Below, piece by piece: positions 60,052 to 64,000 of a stretch of 64,000 nucleotides of DNA. The translations under genes and the position numbers were made by a program. The notes beneath the pieces are model-generated. The model was not told the origin of the DNA. It made no database searches and saw nothing but the letters and a program-made list of their open reading frames with translations. The stretch covers positions 1-64,000 of the forward strand of contig QFOD01000021.1 of assembly GCA_003241055.1 (NCBI GenBank), given 5' to 3'. The stretch comes from Roseateles depolymerans (GTDB taxonomy: Bacteria; Pseudomonadota; Gammaproteobacteria; Burkholderiales; Burkholderiaceae_C). Each line of letters starts with the position of its first letter. Within the stretch, counting starts at the first letter, position 1.

Positions 60052-61563
60052 ATGAAGCAACAAGCCCTTTCCGTTCTGGACGCCCTGGGCGTCCACCTGC
60101 CGCCCGCCGGCGACCTGACCGTGCGCTCGCCCATCGACGGCGCCGTGCTGGCCCAGCTGCCCACCGCCAGCGCGGCCGACATGCAGGCCGCCGTGGGCCG
60201 CGCCCATGCCGCCTACCTGGCCTGGCGCGTCGTGCCCGCGCCCAAGCGCGGCGAGCTGATCCGCCTGTTCGGCGAAGAGCTGCGCGCGCACAAGGCGCAG
60301 CTGGCGCAGCTCGTCTCCATCGAGGCCGGCAAGGTCACGAGCGAAGGCCTGGGCGAAGTGCAGGAAATGATCGACATCTGCGAGTTCGCCGTGGGCCTGA
60401 GCCGTCAGCTGCACGGCCTGACCATCGCCAGCGAGCGCCCCGGCCACCGCATGATGGAGCAGTGGCTGCCGCTGGGCGTGGTGGGCATCATTTCGGCCTT
60501 CAACTTCCCCGTGGCCGTGTGGGCGTGGAACTCGGCGCTGGCGCTGGTGGCCGGTGATGCCTGCGTGTGGAAGCCGTCCGAGAAGACGCCGCTGACCGCG
60601 CTGGCCACGCAGGCGCTGTTCCAGCGCGCGCTCAAGGCCTATCGCGCCGCCGGCCATGCCGCGCCCGAGGGCTTGAGCGAGCTGGTCATCGGCCGCGCCG
60701 ATGTGGGCGAGGCGCTGGTGGACGATGCCCGCGTGGCGCTGGTGTCGGCTACCGGCTCCACCCGCATGGGCCGGGCCGTGGGCCCGCGCGTGGCGGCCCG
60801 CTTCGGTCGCTGCCTGCTCGAGCTGGGCGGCAACAACGCCATCATCGTGACGCCCAGCGCCGACCTGGAGCTGGCGGTGCGCGGCATCCTGTTCGGCGCC
60901 TACGGCACGGCCGGCCAGCGCTGCACCACCACGCGCCGCGTGATCGTGCACGAGAGCATTCACGACGCACTGGTGGAGCGCCTGGAGCGCGCCCGCGCGC
61001 AGCTCGCCATCGGCTCGCCGCTGGAGCAGGGCACGCTGATCGGCCCGCTGATCGACGCCCAGGCCTTCGAGGCCATGCAGGCCGCGCTGGCCGACGCCAA
61101 GGCCCAGGGCGGCCAGGTGTCGGGTGGCGAGCGCGCGCTGGCCGAGCGCTTCCCCGCGGCCTTCTACGCCGCGCCCGCGCTGGTGCGCATGCCCGCGCAG
61201 ACCGAGGTGGTGCGCCACGAGACCTTTGCGCCCATCCTCTACACGCTGAAGTACTCGACACTGGAAGAGGCGATCGCGCTGCAGAACAGCGTGCCGCAGG
61301 GGCTGTCCAGCGCCATCTTCACGACCGACCTGCGCGAGGCCGAGGCCTTCATGAGCGCGGCCGGCAGCGACTGCGGCATCGCCAACGTCAACATCGGCAC
61401 CTCGGGCGCCGAGATCGGCGGCGCCTTCGGCGGCGAGAAGGAGACCGGCGGCGGCCGCGAGAGCGGCTCGGATGCATGGAAGGCCTATATGCGTCGCACC
61501 ACCAACACGGTGAACTACTCCAGCGAGCTGCCGCTCGCGCAGGGCGTGAAATTCGATGTCTGA
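60052..61563 (+). CDS. Alpha-aminoadipate semialdehyde dehydrogenase (ALDH7/antiquitin type)
   Basis: From the ATG at 60052 this encodes 503 residues; an ATG at 60043 would add three. Catalytic Cys291 lies in G-T-A-G-Q-R-C-T-T-T-R-R and Glu257 in L-E-L-G-G-N-N-A. The closing G-G-G-R-E-S-G-S-D-A-W-K-A-Y-M-R-R is the antiquitin signature. It would oxidise aminoadipate semialdehyde to 2-aminoadipate in lysine breakdown. With the upstream dehydrogenase it forms a complete two-step lysine-to-aminoadipate route. Confidence 0.9.
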   Translation: MKQQALSVLDALGVHLPPAGDLTVRSPIDGAVLAQLPTASAADMQAAVGRAHAAYLAWRVVPAPKRGELIRLFGEELRAHKAQLAQLVSIEAGKVTSEGLGEVQEMIDICEFAVGLSRQLHGLTIASERPGHRMMEQWLPLGVVGIISAFNFPVAVWAWNSALALVAGDACVWKPSEKTPLTALATQALFQRALKAYRAAGHAAPEGLSELVIGRADVGEALVDDARVALVSATGSTRMGRAVGPRVAARFGRCLLELGGNNAIIVTPSADLELAVRGILFGAYGTAGQRCTTTRRVIVHESIHDALVERLERARAQLAIGSPLEQGTLIGPLIDAQAFEAMQAALADAKAQGGQVSGGERALAERFPAAFYAAPALVRMPAQTEVVRHETFAPILYTLKYSTLEEAIALQNSVPQGLSSAIFTTDLREAEAFMSAAGSDCGIANVNIGTSGAEIGGAFGGEKETGGGRESGSDAWKAYMRRTTNTVNYSSELPLAQGVKFDV

Positions 61564-61572
61564 AGTTTTTTC

Positions 61573-61600
61573 TTGAAGGCCGCCAAAAATAGGCTATAGT
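61573..61600 (+). promoter_or_regulatory. Sigma-70 promoter of tRNA-Leu
   Basis: TTGAAG (61573-61578) and TATAGT (61595-61600) are separated by 16 bases, with the tRNA starting 18 bases after the -10 box. The spacer is AT-rich against a GC-rich background. Confidence 0.75.
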
Positions 61601-61617
61601 GGCGGTCTTGCCTGAGA

Positions 61618-61702
<85 letters not shown>

Positions 61703-61707
61703 AACAA

Positions 61708-61737
61708 AAAGGGTCAGCACGAAAGTGCTGACCCTTT
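61708..61737 (+). terminator. Rho-independent terminator of tRNA-Leu
   Basis: AAAGGGTCAGCAC-GAAA-GTGCTGACCCTTT is a 13-base-pair stem with a GAAA tetraloop, followed by GCGTTTT. It starts 6 bases after the tRNA 3' end. Confidence 0.92.
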
Positions 61738-62016
61738 GCGTTTTGGGCGCGCCATTTTGCTGCTGCTGCGGGGCAGGTCTTGCCTGCAATCGGTTCGAGG
61801 GCGCCGCGTCGACCCAGCCAGGCTGCCGGGGTCAAGTCTTGCGCTGTCGTGTCTGCCGCCATGAGCCGGTGAAATCGTGGGCAATTTCGCGGCGGATGCC
61901 CGGCTCCGGGAGGGGCTTCGTGAAGTGTTGCGGCTGGTCACGACTGCGATGCCTGCGCCTTGAGCCACAATCCTGGCGCCCGAGTCGTTCGGGCGCGTTA
62001 TTTCGAGACCCCCCGC
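61738..62016. other. Leader region upstream of the HU gene
   Basis: These 279 bases hold no supported coding frame. They must contain the HU promoter; I see no strong consensus, only a weak CACAAT-type -10 near 61966. A hairpin lies at the 3' end. Confidence 0.5.
61976..61996 (+). promoter_or_regulatory. Hairpin in the HU mRNA leader
   Basis: GCGCCCGA-GTCGT-TCGGGCGC forms a perfect 8-base-pair stem ending 20 bases before the HU start. It could affect translation or mRNA stability, or could mark the end of an upstream transcript. Confidence 0.4.
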
Positions 62017-62355
62017 ATGAACAAGACCGAACTGATCGAACACCTGGCCTCCAAGCACGAACTGAGCAAGGCCGAGGCCGGCCGTGTCATCGAGACGCTG
62101 CTGGATGCGATCGTCACGACCGTCAAGAAGGGCGGCACGGTGGCCATCCCCGGCTTCGGCTCCTTCAAGCAGCACGCCCGTGCCGCTCGCAACGGCGTGA
62201 ACCCCAGCACCGGCGACAAGATCAAGATCGCCGCCGCCAAGCTGCCCAAGTTCACCCCGGGCGCTGGCTTCAAGGCCGCCGTTGACCCCAAGGCCGCCGC
62301 CAAGAAGGCCGCCGCCAAGCCTGCTGCCAAGCCGGCCGCCAAGGGCAAGAAGTAA
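62017..62355 (+). CDS. HU-family DNA-binding protein with basic C-terminal tail
   Basis: This encodes 112 residues. Residues 1-90 are a normal HU/IHF fold: M-N-K-T-E-L-I-E-H-L-A, then G-T-V-A-I-P-G-F-G-S-F, and the DNA-binding arm with N-P-S-T-G. About 20 further residues form a Lys/Ala/Pro tail (A-A-A-K-K-A-A-A-K-P-A-A-K), like histone H1 tails. Tailed HU proteins occur in several Burkholderiales and should bind DNA more tightly. The tail is made of near-repeats of an A-A-K-P unit that could vary in length. Confidence 0.93.
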   Translation: MNKTELIEHLASKHELSKAEAGRVIETLLDAIVTTVKKGGTVAIPGFGSFKQHARAARNGVNPSTGDKIKIAAAKLPKFTPGAGFKAAVDPKAAAKKAAAKPAAKPAAKGKK

Positions 62356-62369
62356 TCGGAGCCCTCCGC

Positions 62370-63410
62370 GTGAGTGCGCGCGGCTCCAGCCCCACCATCG
62401 TCGATGTGGCCCGGGAAGCGGGCGTGTCGATCAAGACGGTGTCGCGCGTGCTCAACCAGGAGCCCGGCGTGCATGAAAGCACCCGGGCCCAGGTGCTCAA
62501 GGTGGTGGAGGCGTTGCGCTACCGGCCCAAGCAGTCGGCGCGCAGCCTGGCGGGCGGACGCTCCTTCCTGATCGGCCTGCTGTATTACGACCCCAGTGCG
62601 TCCTTCGTGGGCAGCGTGCAGCAAGGTGCCACGCTGCGCTGCCGGGAGCTGGGCTATCACCTCGTCGTCGAATCGCTGCACAACGATGCGCCCGACCTGC
62701 GCCAGCAGGTGGACCGCATGGTGATGGCGCTGCGGCCCGACGGCATGATCCTGACGCCGCCGCTGTGCGACAACCCCGAGGTGCTCGCCGCGCTGCGCGA
62801 CAGTGGCACGCCGTGCGTGCAGATGTCGCCCGAGCGCGATCAGGTCGGCGTGCCCTCGGTGCGCATGGACGACGTGCATGCGGCCGAGGAGATCACCAAC
62901 CTGCTGCTCAGCCTGGGCCATCGGCGCATCGCGCTGATCAAGGGCCCGGCCGACCAGTCGGCCAGTGCGCTGCGCAGCCAGGGCTTCATGAATGCGCTGC
63001 GGGCCCATGGCCTGGAGCCCGACCCCGAGCTGATCCTGCCGGGGCTGTTCACCTTCGACAGCGGCCGTGAGGCCGCCTTCCAGCTGCTGAGCCGCCGCCA
63101 GCGACCGACCGCAGTGTTTGCGAGCAACGACGACATGGCCCTGGGCGTGCTGGCCGCCGCGCACCGGCTGGGCCTGGATGTGCCGGGCGAGCTGTCGGTG
63201 GCAGGTTTTGACGATTCCCCCACGGCGCGGCTGGTGTGGCCGCCGCTGACCACGGTGCGTCAGCCGGTGGTCGAGATGGCGCGCGCCGCGGTCGAGATGC
63301 TGGTGGCCGCGCCCAAGGCCGAGGCCGCCGAAGGCAGCGAGGCGGAGGCTGCGTTGCACCGCGTGCTGCCGCACGAGCTGGTGGTGCGCGACTCGACCCG
63401 CGCCGGCTGA
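62370..63410 (+). CDS. LacI-family transcriptional regulator
   Basis: This encodes 346 residues from a GTG at 62370. The LacI helix-turn-helix is at 9-30 (T-I-V-D-V-A-R-E-A-G-V-S-I-K-T-V-S-R-V-L-N), followed by the hinge helix and a periplasmic-binding-protein-like sugar domain. It is convergent with a tryptophan-halogenase-type gene. LacI regulators near such genes often control carbohydrate-uptake loci with TonB receptors, but nothing beyond the window edge can be seen. Confidence 0.92.
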   Translation: MSARGSSPTIVDVAREAGVSIKTVSRVLNQEPGVHESTRAQVLKVVEALRYRPKQSARSLAGGRSFLIGLLYYDPSASFVGSVQQGATLRCRELGYHLVVESLHNDAPDLRQQVDRMVMALRPDGMILTPPLCDNPEVLAALRDSGTPCVQMSPERDQVGVPSVRMDDVHAAEEITNLLLSLGHRRIALIKGPADQSASALRSQGFMNALRAHGLEPDPELILPGLFTFDSGREAAFQLLSRRQRPTAVFASNDDMALGVLAAAHRLGLDVPGELSVAGFDDSPTARLVWPPLTTVRQPVVEMARAAVEMLVAAPKAEAAEGSEAEAALHRVLPHELVVRDSTRAG

Positions 63411-63444
63411 CGAGCTCGGTCGCTCCTGCGTACGCTGCCGGCGC

Positions 63445-64000
63445 TCAGCAGCGCCCGCACAGGTGCTCCACCAGGGCGCGATGGGGCGGCAGGTCCGCAA
63501 TGGCCCGCGGTGCCAGCTGGCGCAGGGTCTGGAACTCCTGCCGCGCTTCCGCCGCGCGCGGCCAGGCCGTCGCGTTGGGTGCCAGTTGCGTCGGGTACTC
63601 CATGCCGTAGAGCACGTACTGCCAGCTCGACGGCGGGTACATCTCCAGGTCGGTGATGAAGTCCAGCCGGTGCGGGGCGCGGTGGCGCCACATCGCGAGC
63701 TGCTCGCGCAGCAGCGGCGAGAAGCTCTCCGGGGCGGTGTTGTCCTGCCAGAAGGCGCTGTCGTGGCGCTGGGTGAGGCCGTAGTGCAGCTTCACGAAGT
63801 CGGCGATGCGTTCGTAGCGGGTGCGCATCTGCTGGTTGAACTGGCGGGCCGCAGCCTCCAGCTCGCCGCCGTGCGGGAAGAGGTGGGCGATCAGGTAGAC
63901 CGCCGCCTCCACCAGGCCCAGCCCCGAGGCTTCCAGCGGTTCGATGAAGCCCGAGGACAGGCCCACAGCCACGCAGTTGCCCTGCCACTGCGTCTCGCGG
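63445..64000 (-). CDS. Tryptophan halogenase family protein (C-terminal part)
   Basis: The gene runs off the right edge; about 185 C-terminal residues are visible. They include Q-W-Q-G-N-C-V-A-V-G-L at the edge and then S-S-G-F-I-E-P-L-E-A-S, the conserved stretch of flavin-dependent tryptophan halogenases, then E-R-I-A-D-F-V-K-L-H-Y and W-Q-D-N-T-A-P. The N-terminal FAD motif and the catalytic Lys lie outside the window, so activity cannot be judged. Many relatives beside LacI regulators and TonB receptors have no known halogenation substrate. Confidence 0.9.
   Translation of the reverse strand, partial: RETQWQGNCVAVGLSSGFIEPLEASGLGLVEAAVYLIAHLFPHGGELEAAARQFNQQMRTRYERIADFVKLHYGLTQRHDSAFWQDNTAPESFSPLLREQLAMWRHRAPHRLDFITDLEMYPPSSWQYVLYGMEYPTQLAPNATAWPRAAEARQEFQTLRQLAPRAIADLPPHRALVEHLCGRC

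Overview
The window looks like chromosomal DNA from a betaproteobacterium of the order Burkholderiales, most like the Roseateles/Pelomonas/Mitsuaria group. The grounds are very high GC, dense short-gap gene packing, a fused isobutyryl-CoA mutase, an HU with a lysine/alanine tail, a PEP-CTERM protein, a tryptophan-halogenase-type gene and an intergenic repeat of a kind I recall from Comamonadaceae and relatives. The placement is inferred from gene content, not from a database search.

Layout. 0-3.4 kb: a two-component locus (lone receiver, CHASE3 histidine kinase, BON lipoprotein, LuxR-type response regulator) in which a TGTAGGAC motif lies upstream of each transcription unit; the left edge may be the end of an insertion element. 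3.4-14.3 kb: aidB-type flavoprotein, M15 peptidase, creA, three GGDEF proteins (one degenerate), a lytic transglycosylase and a DUF2235 hydrolase. 14.3-25 kb: fused acyl-CoA mutase, OPT transporter, ExoD and Bax-inhibitor membrane proteins, NhaR-type regulator, isovaleryl-CoA dehydrogenase, carbonic anhydrase, TetR regulator. 25-34.5 kb: chemoreceptor, paired M16 peptidases, a 265-bp hairpin-rich repeat, an SH3 protein, a thiolase, an SDR. 34.5-43.2 kb: an anchored protein whose start is frameshifted, PEP-CTERM protein, acyl-CoA dehydrogenase, isochorismatase-fold enzyme with a divergent TetR gene, LDH-like enzyme, ABC-2 exporter, signal peptidase I. 43.4-50.8 kb: tspO, then an overlapping chain tsaB-rimI-UDG-GGDEF/EAL-midA, then a sulfide-dehydrogenase pair. 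50.8-58.8 kb: gloA, a papain/alpha-beta hydrolase fusion, small enzymes, and a heme-type sensor coupled to an MscS channel. 58.8-64 kb: Lrp regulator divergent from a two-gene lysine-oxidation operon, tRNA-Leu(CAG), HU, LacI regulator and the end of a tryptophan halogenase gene.

Genes working together. The clearest regulon is a near-identical 16-bp operator (TTGACGT-N2-ACGTCAA) upstream of the acyl-CoA mutase, isovaleryl-CoA dehydrogenase and thiolase genes, which ties three distant loci to branched-chain acyl-CoA catabolism. Lysine oxidation is a compact dehydrogenase-plus-aldehyde-dehydrogenase unit facing its own Lrp-type regulator. Four GGDEF proteins in one window point to heavy use of cyclic-di-GMP.
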